From assembly GCF_014205845.1 (NCBI RefSeq), contig NZ_JACHCR010000010.1, positions 170,779-234,778 on the forward strand: a stretch of DNA of 64,000 nt, written 5' to 3'. Positions 42,403-50,890 of the stretch are shown in pieces; within the stretch, counting starts at the first letter, position 1, and every line of letters begins with the position of its first letter. Both the position numbers and the translations under genes were made by a program. The notes under the pieces were generated by a model that was not told where the DNA came from, ran no database searches, and was given only the letters and a program-made list of their open reading frames with translations. This DNA is from Mucilaginibacter cryoferens (lineage in GTDB: Bacteria > Bacteroidota > Bacteroidia > Sphingobacteriales > Sphingobacteriaceae).

Positions 42403-43560
42403 ATGCGAATAGCTATCATTGGAACCAGGGGGATTCCGAACCACTACGGTGGTTTTGAACAATGTGCCGAATATTTAGCGGCAGGTTTAGTTAAAAAAGG
42501 TTTTGAGGTTGTTGTTTATAACTCTCATAATCATCCCTACCAGCAAAAAGACTGGAAAGGAGTGGAGATATGTCACTGTTACGATCCCGAATTTAAAATG
42601 GGCACCGTGGGGCAGTTTCTTTACGATCTTAACTGTATTCGTGATGTGCGTAAACGCAAAATAGATGTTATACTGCAATTGGGTTACACCAGCAGTTCGG
42701 TGTGGGGGTGGTTGTTGCCTGGTAGCGCAATAGTTACCACCAATATGGACGGTATGGAATGGATGAGAGCCAAATACTCAAAACCTGTACAGTCATTTTT
42801 AAAATATGCCGAAAAACTTGCCGTAAGATACAGTGATCATTTAATCGCCGACTCGCCGGAGATACAGCGGTACATTAACAACAAATACGGCGAAGAAGCC
42901 TGCTATATCCCTTACGGTGCAGAGGCATTCACCGCTCCAGATCCCGAAATATTAAAAGATTACAATCTTGAAATAGAACAATACGATATGCTTATTGCAA
43001 GGATGGAACCCGAAAATAGCATCGAAATAATTTTAGATGGGGTGGTTAAGGCTGGTTTAAACAGGAAATTTTTGGTAGTAGGTAACATGGAAAATGATTT
43101 TGGCGAATATATCCGTGCAAAATTCCAATACTATCGTAACGTCATATTTAGCGGCGCCGTTTACGATATAGCCAAACTGAATAATTTACGATACCACTCC
43201 AATATGTATTTTCATGGGCACACGGTAGGTGGCACAAATCCATCATTACTAGAGGCTATGGCATCTAACAGCCTTATTTGCTCAAATGACAACAAATTTA
43301 ACAGGGCTGTATTGGGCGATGATGCTTTTTACTTTAGTAACGCTGCCGATGTTGCCTTACAACTAACTGTAACAGTTAAAAGTGCCGCTTGTTACCAGCA
43401 ATTAATGGCCAACAACCTCGAAAAGATAAGCAGCATTTACACCTGCGAAAATATTGTTAACGCTTATGCCAGCCATTTTGAGGCAATTGTTTACGAACGT
43501 GTTAAAGCTACACCGCAAAAAACGCTACAACCCCAGGTTACATTTTCATTAGATCATTAA
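42403..43560 (+). CDS. DUF1972-type glycosyltransferase
   Basis: A 385-residue GT-B protein. The N-terminal half begins with RIAIIGTRGIPNHYGGFEQC, the DUF1972 hallmark of rhamnosyltransferase-like proteins. The C-terminal half has YDMLIARMEPENSIEIILDG and GGTNPSLLEAMASN, the GT4-type donor site. It probably transfers a sugar, perhaps a deoxyhexose, in the cytoplasm. It starts a second transcription block divergent from the reverse acyltransferase; the 249-bp gap between them contains AT-rich sequence and likely both promoters. The Wza-like gene follows 1 bp after its stop. Confidence 0.85.
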   Translation: MRIAIIGTRGIPNHYGGFEQCAEYLAAGLVKKGFEVVVYNSHNHPYQQKDWKGVEICHCYDPEFKMGTVGQFLYDLNCIRDVRKRKIDVILQLGYTSSSVWGWLLPGSAIVTTNMDGMEWMRAKYSKPVQSFLKYAEKLAVRYSDHLIADSPEIQRYINNKYGEEACYIPYGAEAFTAPDPEILKDYNLEIEQYDMLIARMEPENSIEIILDGVVKAGLNRKFLVVGNMENDFGEYIRAKFQYYRNVIFSGAVYDIAKLNNLRYHSNMYFHGHTVGGTNPSLLEAMASNSLICSNDNKFNRAVLGDDAFYFSNAADVALQLTVTVKSAACYQQLMANNLEKISSIYTCENIVNAYASHFEAIVYERVKATPQKTLQPQVTFSLDH

Positions 43561-43561
43561 T

Positions 43562-44353
43562 ATGAACAAAAGTGCTTTTAATAATTATATGAAGGCGATT
43601 TGTATTGCTACAGGGATGCTTATGGTATTTAGTTCTTGCTCTTACAAGCCTTACCAAACGCTTTTTGAGCCAAACGGAAATATTACATCCAATCAGCCCA
43701 ATAAGTTTGGTAACGCAGGCATCTATAAAATTAAACCCGAAGACGTTTTGCAGGTACGAAACCTGCAAAACCTTAAATTTATATTAGAGGATGCAGGAGC
43801 GTCGGCACCGGTTACTGGAGGTGGGAGCAATGCCACCGGGCAGGCCTACCCTGTTGAGCAGGACGGAACGGTTGCTTTGCCAGTGATAGGGCATGTACCC
43901 GTTGCCGGCTTAAGCAGGTTGGAGGCAGCAAAAGCAATAGAAGACATATACCGGCAAAAACTGATCAAGGACCCTATTATTGAAGTTAAGATCGTCAATT
44001 TAAAGGTTTCTGTTTTTGGCGAAGTAAGGGCGCCCGGTAACTATGCCCTGCTTAAAGATAAAACAACACTGATAGATGTTTTGGGGCAGGCAGGGGGTAT
44101 TACAGATAAAGGCAACGAAAAAAAGGTTAAGATCATTCGTGGGGGTACAGATAATCCGCAGGAAACCGAGGTTAACCTAAGCGAACTGGCATCGCTTACC
44201 AACCCGGCATTGATCCTTCAAAACGATGACATTGTGTACGTTGGCCAAAACAAGCGCGCCGTTCGCAATGATAAAATTCAAAATATATCAACTATTGTAC
44301 AGCCAACATTACTGTTGCTTAACACCGCATTGCTATTATTTACCTTGAAATAG
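43562..44353 (+). CDS. Wza-like polysaccharide export lipoprotein
   Basis: A 263-residue outer-membrane lipoprotein with lipobox FSSC (Cys26). It has a Poly_export domain (IYKIKPEDVLQVRNLQNL to YPVEQDGTVALPVIGHV) followed by an SLBB domain (VSVFGEVRAPGNYALLKDKT, LIDVLGQAGGIT). A C-terminal hydrophobic helix (PTLLLLNTALLLFTL) probably crosses the outer membrane. It would form the export channel for the exopolysaccharide with the Wzc-like protein, whose gene lies at the other end of the cluster (30507). A terminator follows. Confidence 0.9.
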   Translation: MNKSAFNNYMKAICIATGMLMVFSSCSYKPYQTLFEPNGNITSNQPNKFGNAGIYKIKPEDVLQVRNLQNLKFILEDAGASAPVTGGGSNATGQAYPVEQDGTVALPVIGHVPVAGLSRLEAAKAIEDIYRQKLIKDPIIEVKIVNLKVSVFGEVRAPGNYALLKDKTTLIDVLGQAGGITDKGNEKKVKIIRGGTDNPQETEVNLSELASLTNPALILQNDDIVYVGQNKRAVRNDKIQNISTIVQPTLLLLNTALLLFTLK

Positions 44354-44428
44354 TAATTGAAATATACCTCTATAAATAGCTAAGTTTTAGCGTTTATATC
44401 TACTTGAATAACATTAGTTAGGGAAGGT

Positions 44429-44474
44429 AAAACCGGCCCGGAATGCATTTTTGCAAACCGGAACCGGTTTTTTT
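44429..44474 (+). terminator. Terminator after the exopolysaccharide cluster
   Basis: AAAACCGG (44429-44436) pairs with CCGGTTTT (44464-44471), with further CCGG/CCGG pairing inside, and TTTTTTT follows. It lies 75 bp past the Wza-like stop. Confidence 0.65.
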
Positions 44475-44501
44475 GCGTTTCACTAATTGTTGATTTACCA
44501 G

Positions 44502-44515
44502 GGTGTTAAACGTTT
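44502..44515. promoter_or_regulatory. Candidate LacI operator before the GH92 gene
   Basis: GGTGTTAAACGTTT is identical, 14 of 14, to 48520-48533 before the symporter gene. The TTAAACGTTT core with central CG is typical of LacI-family operators, and a LacI-type gene lies between the two sites. The right half here (TTTTCG) is less symmetric than at the second site. Confidence 0.6.
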
Positions 44516-44635
44516 TCGTAAAAAAAGCTGCTGGCATTTGAGATAAATCGTTTTAAAATAAGAGATTTGCCCACAACCTTTATTATAGATACGCCTAAAA
44601 CGTTATTGAAGATGATTTTTTCGCCCTACCTTAAA

Positions 44636-46906
44636 ATGAAAAGAATTACTTACGCTTTCGCGGTTGCTTTGCTTTTGTGCACTATGGCCAAAGCCCAGCA
44701 AACCGGTACAAAAACACATAAAGACGAAGTTGACTTTGTTAACCCCTTAATAGGTACTGCTATTACTGGCTTTGCTAAAGGTCTTGATGGCGGCGGCACC
44801 ATGCCTTGCGTAAACGTACCCTTTGCCATGACCAATTTTGTAGCCCAAACCGGCGAGAGTAAAATGGGCCGCATGTGCTATCAGTACGAAGATAAAACAG
44901 TAATTGGGTTACTGGCCACGCATCAGCCAACTGTTTGGATGGGCGATTATGGTTACGTATCTATTATGCCCGAAGTAGGCAACCTGCGTGTTTTACCTAA
45001 CGAACGTAAGTTAACTTACGATCATAAAGATGAGATCGCTAAACCATACTATTATTCGGTTAAGTTAAAGGCCGATAATAAAACATTTATAAAATCGGAG
45101 ATAGCAGGCGCAAATACTTGTGGCATGTTCCGGTTCACCTTTCCGGCTGCCGAAAAGGCTCACCTTATTATCCAGGGCATCAATCTTAATCCCGAATTGA
45201 AAGATTGGGCAAATGACTACGCGCCAAGGTTAAAGAAATTAAAAGGATATGTACATGTTGATACCATTAACAACGAAATAACCGGCTATAATCCCGACAG
45301 GCAATCATCCCAGATAGGGCCCGAGCTTAAAAACTTTAAGGGGTACTTTGTTATCAAGTTCGATAAGCAGATCCGCAAATACGGTACCTGGGATAAAAGT
45401 ACCATCAAAAAAGGCAGTAAAGAACAATTTGGAACTCGGATGGGAGCGTTTATTTCCTTTAAAACATTGGCTAACAAGCAGATAAAAGTAGCTGTAGCTA
45501 CCTCATTTATCAGCATAGACCAGGCCCGCAATAATCTAAAAAAAGAGATCCCGGATTGGAACTTCGACAAGGTAGTAAAAGATACCCGCGATAACTGGCA
45601 ACAGCAATTAAAGGTGATACAGGTAAATAGTATCACCAACGAGCAAAAAACTATTTTTTATACAGCACTTTATCATACCTTATTATTTCCACGCCAGTTT
45701 TCTGAGTACGGCAGGTATTACAGCGCCTTTGATGATAAGGTACACAGCGGTATCTCTTATAACGATTATTCGCTTTGGGATACTTTTAGGGCATTACATC
45801 CATTGCTTATTTTAACCCAGCCCGAGCGCATCAACGGAATGGTAAAATCGCTGCTGCAAATGTACCAGGAAGGGGGCTGGATGCCGATGTGGCCTAACCC
45901 AACCTATACCAATATAATGATAAGCACCCATGCCGATGCCATGGTTGCCGATGCTTATGTTAAAGGATTCCGTGGCTACAGTACCAGCCTGGCCTATGAT
46001 GCCATGCACAAAGATGCTTTTACGGCCCCCGATGGAGATACCCAAAAGAAATGGGGAGATCGCGACCTTTGGACAAACTATGAAGCGCGTGGCGGCCTAA
46101 CCAATTACCATAAATTGGGTTACGTTCCGGTTGATAAAACCCGCGAATCGGTATCGCGAACTATCGAATACGGTATAGATGATTATTGTGTGGCTCAGGT
46201 GGCAAAATCTTTAGGTAAAACCGAGGACTACAAACAGCTGATGGCCTGGAGCCAAAACTATAAAAATGTGTACAATACCGCTACCGGATTTATGGCACCA
46301 CGTAATGCCGACGGCCAATGGTCTGCCAAACCTGATAGTGGTTTTACCGAAGGTACTAAATGGACCTACACCTTTGGAGCTATGCAGGATGTACAAGGCA
46401 TGATAGCCCTTATGGGAGGCGAAAAACCTTTTGCCGATAAACTTACCCATAACTTTACAGATGGCCATTACAGGGCCGATAACGAGCCGGGCCATCATTA
46501 TATTTACTTGTTTAACTATTGCGGCATGCCCTGGAAAACCCAGGAGCTGATAAGGCAAAATACGGGCTGGCAAAACTACCGCAATGCGCCGATTGGTATA
46601 AACGGTAACGATGATTGCGGGCAAACATCGGCCTGGTATATTTTTAGCGTTATGGGCTTTTACCCGGTTACACCGGCATCGGGCATGTATAGCATTGGTG
46701 CTCCACAGTTTCCGTATCTGGCGTTAAGTTTGCAAAATGGCAATAAGCTGGTTATTAAGGCTACAGATCTATCGGCACAAAACAAGTACGTTAAAGAAGT
46801 AACTTTTGATGGTCAGCCAATTAAAAACCACATGATATCGCATGAGCAAATAAGTCATGGAGGTACTTTAGTGTTTAAGATGACGAATGTACCGCAGAAG
46901 GATTAG
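44636..46906 (+). CDS. GH92 family alpha-mannosidase
   Basis: A 756-residue exported enzyme. A signal peptide (MKRITYAFAVALLLCTMAKAQ) is followed by the GH92 N-terminal sandwich (VDFVNPLIGTA) and catalytic domain, including the diagnostic block GNDDCGQTSAWYIFSVMGFY near residue 660 and EPGHHYIYLFNYCG. GH92 enzymes are calcium-dependent exo-alpha-mannosidases acting mostly on alpha-1,2-linked mannose. The frame extends upstream to a TTG at 44567, but ATG 44636 leads directly into a signal peptide and is preferred. Control by the LacI-type protein at 47112 is inferred from the upstream operator. Confidence 0.9.
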   Translation: MKRITYAFAVALLLCTMAKAQQTGTKTHKDEVDFVNPLIGTAITGFAKGLDGGGTMPCVNVPFAMTNFVAQTGESKMGRMCYQYEDKTVIGLLATHQPTVWMGDYGYVSIMPEVGNLRVLPNERKLTYDHKDEIAKPYYYSVKLKADNKTFIKSEIAGANTCGMFRFTFPAAEKAHLIIQGINLNPELKDWANDYAPRLKKLKGYVHVDTINNEITGYNPDRQSSQIGPELKNFKGYFVIKFDKQIRKYGTWDKSTIKKGSKEQFGTRMGAFISFKTLANKQIKVAVATSFISIDQARNNLKKEIPDWNFDKVVKDTRDNWQQQLKVIQVNSITNEQKTIFYTALYHTLLFPRQFSEYGRYYSAFDDKVHSGISYNDYSLWDTFRALHPLLILTQPERINGMVKSLLQMYQEGGWMPMWPNPTYTNIMISTHADAMVADAYVKGFRGYSTSLAYDAMHKDAFTAPDGDTQKKWGDRDLWTNYEARGGLTNYHKLGYVPVDKTRESVSRTIEYGIDDYCVAQVAKSLGKTEDYKQLMAWSQNYKNVYNTATGFMAPRNADGQWSAKPDSGFTEGTKWTYTFGAMQDVQGMIALMGGEKPFADKLTHNFTDGHYRADNEPGHHYIYLFNYCGMPWKTQELIRQNTGWQNYRNAPIGINGNDDCGQTSAWYIFSVMGFYPVTPASGMYSIGAPQFPYLALSLQNGNKLVIKATDLSAQNKYVKEVTFDGQPIKNHMISHEQISHGGTLVFKMTNVPQKD

Positions 46907-46948
46907 ATTTCAGATTTCAAATGTGCAGATTTCAGATTTCAAATGTGC
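46905..46948 (+). repeat. 22-bp tandem duplication at the GH92 stop
   Basis: AGATTTCAGATTTCAAATGTGC occurs twice back to back (46905-46926 and 46927-46948), starting inside the TAG stop codon of the GH92 gene. Each unit also has an internal AGATTTC doublet. It is probably a local replication duplication without function. Confidence 0.8.
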
Positions 46949-46959
46949 ATTGTTTAACT

Positions 46960-47100
46960 AATAACTCCTGCAAGGTTAGCGCAGCGTAACTCGTGGGGAA
47001 ACCTGGAGTAAGCTTCCAGCCTACGTTCAATAACAATACAGGGAGGGCAGCTGAAAGCTGCGGCCATAGTGCCCGCAAGCTCGCGGGAGGTAGTTTAGAC
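46960..47100. repeat. GC-richer hairpin-dense intergenic segment
   Basis: This 140-bp stretch is clearly richer in G+C than its surroundings. It holds several small palindromes: GCAGCT-gaa-AGCTGC (47047-47061), CCCGC-aagctc-GCGGG (47072-47087) and CTGGA..TCCAG near 47000. This looks like a degraded intergenic repeat of the REP type. No second copy is seen in the window, so the class is uncertain. Confidence 0.35.
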
Positions 47101-47111
47101 AAACCCTTACG

Positions 47112-48140
47112 CTAAAACTTACTCGAAGCCCTAACTACCAACATCGATGGTAAAACAATTTCCTTATTGGCCTCGGGGACTTTGCCTGCCAGGTGATCGA
47201 ACAGTAATTGCGCGGCCTGCTTGCCCATGTCATAGGCGGGTTGCAAAATAGTGGTTAGCGGTGGGTTAAGGATGGGGGCGGTTATTTGGTTAGTAAAACA
47301 AACAACTTTAACATCTCGGGGGATATTCAATTGCATTTCATCGCAGGCCAGGTAGGTAGATGTGGCTAAATGCTCAACGGTAGCTATAATGCCGTCGGGT
47401 TTGGCCTGGGCCAGGTGATCTTTGATCACCTCCACATTCTCATTATTATATTTGTTGGAGCAGGTTACAATGGTCGATTCGGCGGGTTGTATCCCCCGCT
47501 CGGCCAGCGCCTTTTGATAACCCTGTTCCCTGGCCGATAGAATGGAAGGGTAGCCTTTAATAGTAATAAGGGAAATGTTTTTACACCCTGCGTCCAATAA
47601 ATGAGTGGTGGCAACATAAGCGCTGTGCAGATCATCGGTAGTGATCTTTATCGAGTTAAGATCGTCGAAAACCCTGTCGAAAAAAACAATGGGAACCCCG
47701 GCTTCCTGCAAGGCCTTAATATGGCTTGTATCTTCGGTATTGCTGGCTACAGACATAATTACCCCGTCGACCCGGCCGCTGGCCAGTTCGCCAAACATGT
47801 AGGCTTCCCGTTCGTAACTGTCATGTGTAAGGTAAATAAGCGTATGGTATTTTTTTATGGCAACAACGCTTTCAATACCATTAATAGCCTGGCTAAAAAA
47901 ACTATCGGCAATCTCGGGAATGATAATGGCTATAGTATTGCTGGCTTTTTTTCTTAAGCTGCTGGCATAGGGATTGGGCACGTAATTTAATTTACGGGCA
48001 GCCTCAATTACCTTTAGTTTGGTTTCGGGGCCTATGTCATGGCTATCTCTAAGTGCCTTTGATACCGTGGCGATAGACACATTGAGCACTTTGGCCAGTG
48101 CCTTCATATTTATTTTATCGCTCTTAAGTTCGTGGGCCAT
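47112..48140 (-). CDS. LacI-family transcriptional regulator
   Basis: A 342-residue regulator. An N-terminal LacI helix-turn-helix (MKALAKVLNVSIATVSKALR, about residues 12-31, and the hinge KLNYVPNPYASSLRK) is followed by a periplasmic-binding-protein-like sensor (NTIAIIIPEIADSFFSQAINGIE, FFDRVFDDLNSIKI). It is probably a sugar-responsive repressor. The genes on either side, GH92 mannosidase and sodium symporter, share a 14-bp palindromic site (44502, 48520), so control of both is likely. The inducer may be a mannose-containing sugar, an inference from GH92. Confidence 0.9.
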   Translation of the reverse strand: MAHELKSDKINMKALAKVLNVSIATVSKALRDSHDIGPETKLKVIEAARKLNYVPNPYASSLRKKASNTIAIIIPEIADSFFSQAINGIESVVAIKKYHTLIYLTHDSYEREAYMFGELASGRVDGVIMSVASNTEDTSHIKALQEAGVPIVFFDRVFDDLNSIKITTDDLHSAYVATTHLLDAGCKNISLITIKGYPSILSAREQGYQKALAERGIQPAESTIVTCSNKYNNENVEVIKDHLAQAKPDGIIATVEHLATSTYLACDEMQLNIPRDVKVVCFTNQITAPILNPPLTTILQPAYDMGKQAAQLLFDHLAGKVPEANKEIVLPSMLVVRASSKF

Positions 48141-48231
48141 ACATATTCAATTATATTTAAATTTATCAAAATTATTATTGGGGTGGGGTAAGGTAACTAA
48201 ACTACACTTAACCACTACAGAAGTTGTTAAT

Positions 48232-48450
48232 TTAATGACCGCAACAGGAAATCCCCTGCTGTATTGGCGGGCATTTAACCGAACCATAACTGCAAAAAAC
48301 GCAACAATCGCCATGCAGCGGTTTTAAATAGGCTTCACAATTACGGCAAGTATAAAAATATTGGCATGAGTCTACCGGCATCAACTCTTGTTGCTGAAAG
48401 CCACAATTGGGGCAGGTTATTGTCGAATTTAAAATTAGTGCTGTAGTCAT
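48232..48450 (-). CDS. Small cysteine-rich GDCCVxC-domain protein
   Basis: A 72-residue protein with a zinc-ribbon-like CPNCG (residues 13-17), CRNC (35-38) and the signature GDCCVFCSYGSVKCPP followed by CC near the end. It matches the GDCCVxC-domain family, in which the second cysteine of GDCC is selenocysteine in some organisms; here it is plain Cys. Eleven cysteines in 72 residues suggest metal binding, perhaps copper or mercury handling. The function is unknown. It lies between the LacI-type gene and the symporter gene. Confidence 0.75.
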   Translation of the reverse strand: MTTALILNSTITCPNCGFQQQELMPVDSCQYFYTCRNCEAYLKPLHGDCCVFCSYGSVKCPPIQQGISCCGH

Positions 48451-48823
48451 ATCTAAACTAAGTTTATCCCGGTTGTCAAATGTAAAGCCCGGAGTGCCGA
48501 TAAAAAAATAAATTTCGGCGGTGTTAAACGTTTAAGCAAATAAATAGCCTGTTTTTTATAAAAGTAGTAGTTTAATTAAAGAGATTTGGCTTAAACCAAC
48601 ATAAAGGATTGTTTACCAAAGACATTTCCTTTTTGAGATTATAAACTTATGGATAAGGCAACCGAAACATAAAAGCGGTGGTGCAAACGCATCATATTTA
48701 TGCGCGTGCATAAAGCTGTACTATTGACATTTGATATTGCTTAAAACCATTGGCAATCCGTTTTATTTTATAGATTTGAAAATTGAACCGGGGTATAACC
48801 TAATTCCCATTGCAAAAACAAAC
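48451..48823. other. Upstream region of the symporter gene
   Basis: 373 bp containing the LacI-type operator at 48520 and otherwise AT-rich sequence. An in-frame upstream extension of the symporter frame to a TTG at 48731 exists but has no protein-like character. No terminator or RNA gene is seen. Confidence 0.4.
48520..48537. promoter_or_regulatory. Candidate LacI operator before the symporter gene
   Basis: GGTGTTAAACGTTTAAGC contains the 12-bp palindrome TTAAACGTTTAA (48524-48535). Its first 14 bases equal those at 44502-44515 upstream of GH92. It lies about 290 bp before the symporter start codon and 70 bp before the GDCCVxC gene. Confidence 0.6.
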
Positions 48824-50515
48824 ATGCTTAACTATATTTCTGTAGGCGATCTTATCGTATTTTTTACTTATTTTATTTTGGTATCCGTTTACGGTTATAT
48901 GGTTTATCGCCGTAAAAAGGCCGAAACCAATTCCAGCTCGCATAGCTTTTTCCTGGCCGAAGGTTCGCTTACGTGGTGGGCAATAGGCGCATCCATTATA
49001 GCATCCAATATCTCGGCCGAACAATTTATAGGCATGAGCGGCGATGGTTTTTTTGCAGGTATAGCCGTGGCTGTTTATGAATGGCTGGGCGCTGCAACCC
49101 TTATTATAGTGGCGGTGTTTTTTATGCCGGTGTATATCAAAAATAAAATTTACACCATGCCGCAATTTCTCAAGAACAGGTATAATAGCGGTGTAGCATT
49201 GGTGATGTCGGTATTTTGGCTTGCCTTATACATATTTATTAATCTTACAGCCATTTTATATTTAGGTGCATTGGCAATCAATGGCTTATTGGGCGGCGGA
49301 TATCTGCACGAGATCATGATAGGCCTGGCCATATTTGGGGTTATCATCGCCCTTGGCGGCATGCAGGTGGTTGGTTATACCGATGTTGTACAGGTAGCTG
49401 TGCTTATTATAGGTGGCCTTGCAATTACCTATTTGTCCCTAACTATTGTGAGCGATAAGTTTGGTTTTGGTCAAAACGCCTTTACTGGTTTAAAGCTGAT
49501 CCTGAAAGATTCGCCCGATCACTTTCACCTCATCTTTAAAAAACCGGCGCACGGCTCATCTATAGAAACGGTAAGTAAGTATCTCATTTTACCTGGCTTT
49601 GCCATGTACGCCGGCGGTCAGTGGATCAGCAATCTTAACTACTGGGGCTGTAATCAATACATTACCCAACGCGCCTTAGGGGCCAATTTACACACTGCCC
49701 GTACCGGTATACTGTTTGCAAGCTTGCTAAAGATACTGATGCCTGTTATTGTAATGTTACCCGGTATTGTAGCTTTTGTACTATACAAACACGGCGACTT
49801 GCCAATGCTTGTTGGTGGTAAAAAAGACGGCGCTTATTCAGCAATATTATCATTTCTCCCTTCGGGATTAAAAGGCTTATCACTGGCAGTTTTAACGGCT
49901 GCCATTGTTGCATCCATAGCCGGTAAAGTAAATAGCATCTCCACCATTTTTACGCTCGATGTTTACAAAAATTACATGAGCACCAAAGCTACCGAACGTA
50001 ATATGGTTTGGGTAGGCCGCATAGCCATAGTGTGCAGTTTAGTAATTGCTGTAGCCTTTACGTGGAACGATATGCTGGGCATCAGTGGCGAAGGTGGCTA
50101 CACCTTTGTGCAAAAATACAGCAGCTTTGTGAGTCCGGGTGTATTGGCTACTTTTCTTTTAGGGATGTTTTGGAAACGCACAACAGGAGAGGCCGCTATT
50201 GTGGGTATCCTTACCGGCTTTGCAGCCTCCGTATTTTTTAACCAGTTTGCGGTGAGGGCTTTCGGTCCCGAAACCTGGTTGTATTCGGCATTTACAAATA
50301 CATCAGGGGTTTACGAAATTCCATTTTTTATCTGCCTGGGCTGGTCGTTCCTGATTACTTTTTTGGTGATGGTTTTGGTAAGCTTATTAGGCCCTGCGGT
50401 TAACGCAAAATCTATTGAGGTTGATAAAGGGATGTTTAAATTAAAATCATCATCCATCGTACTTATCGCGGTGATACTGTTATTCCTGTCTGCAATTTAT
50501 GTAAGGTTCTGGTAG
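48824..50515 (+). CDS. Sodium/solute symporter (SSS/SGLT family)
   Basis: A 563-residue membrane protein with about 13-14 helices. Signature stretches are AEGSLTWWAIGASIIASNIS and GGMQVVGYTDVVQ, and KVNSISTIFTLDVYK is the SGLT-type motif. It imports a sugar or related solute with Na+. The frame is open to a TTG at 48731; the ATG at 48824 (MLNYISVGDLIVFFTYF) places the first helix at the N-terminus as in the family. It has a putative LacI-type operator upstream shared with the GH92 gene, so it could import mannose or a manno-sugar released by that enzyme. Confidence 0.85.
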   Translation: MLNYISVGDLIVFFTYFILVSVYGYMVYRRKKAETNSSSHSFFLAEGSLTWWAIGASIIASNISAEQFIGMSGDGFFAGIAVAVYEWLGAATLIIVAVFFMPVYIKNKIYTMPQFLKNRYNSGVALVMSVFWLALYIFINLTAILYLGALAINGLLGGGYLHEIMIGLAIFGVIIALGGMQVVGYTDVVQVAVLIIGGLAITYLSLTIVSDKFGFGQNAFTGLKLILKDSPDHFHLIFKKPAHGSSIETVSKYLILPGFAMYAGGQWISNLNYWGCNQYITQRALGANLHTARTGILFASLLKILMPVIVMLPGIVAFVLYKHGDLPMLVGGKKDGAYSAILSFLPSGLKGLSLAVLTAAIVASIAGKVNSISTIFTLDVYKNYMSTKATERNMVWVGRIAIVCSLVIAVAFTWNDMLGISGEGGYTFVQKYSSFVSPGVLATFLLGMFWKRTTGEAAIVGILTGFAASVFFNQFAVRAFGPETWLYSAFTNTSGVYEIPFFICLGWSFLITFLVMVLVSLLGPAVNAKSIEVDKGMFKLKSSSIVLIAVILLFLSAIYVRFW

Positions 50516-50573
50516 CGTTTATAATACAGGGGGGAAATTAGCAAGGGAAACGATGTAAACTAACCAAGGTTAA

Positions 50574-50761
50574 GACTCACCTCGACGACCCGTTAGCTAA
50601 CGGGCGTCACCCCTCTCTCCGCTTCGCGCATAGAGGGGAGTTGAATAAAGCATATAAAAAAAATGAACAAAAGAAACTTTTCAAACCCCTCTTTCCGTCC
50701 CAACGTAGGTGGGGCGAAGAGAGGGGTCCGCGCCAACAAACTCGGGACTGGCGGGTGAGTC
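50574..50761. repeat. MITE/REPIN-like palindromic element
   Basis: The 188-bp element is bounded by GACTCACC (50574-50581) and its reverse complement GGTGAGTC (50754-50761). It contains the perfect palindrome CCCGTTAGCTAACGGG (50589-50604) and, in each half, a CCCCTCT..AGAGGGG hairpin in inverted orientation. It is markedly GC-richer than the flanks and has no coding capacity. Such paired hairpins suit a REPIN or a non-autonomous transposon. No transposase is visible here. Confidence 0.55.
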
Positions 50762-50831
50762 GTTCCCAGTATACAGGGCCAATTGTCTCATCGGGCTTAA
50801 ATCCCATGTTTACCTATATAAAAGACGCTCA

Positions 50832-50873
50832 AACAACAAAGCCCGAACTTTAACAGATTCGGGCTTTGTTGTT
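50832..50873 (-). terminator. Terminator of the TldE/TldD unit
   Basis: AACAACAAAGCCCGAA (50832-50847) and TTCGGGCTTTGTTGTT (50858-50873) form a perfect 16-bp stem, loop CTTTAACAGA. It lies 17 bp past the TldE stop on the minus strand. Confidence 0.75.
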
Positions 50874-50890
50874 ATCTATCAGTAGGTTAT

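Noticed and set aside
44567..44635. TTG-initiated extension of the GH92 gene
   Set aside because: The signal peptide begins directly at the ATG at 44636; the extension has no homology and would hide it.
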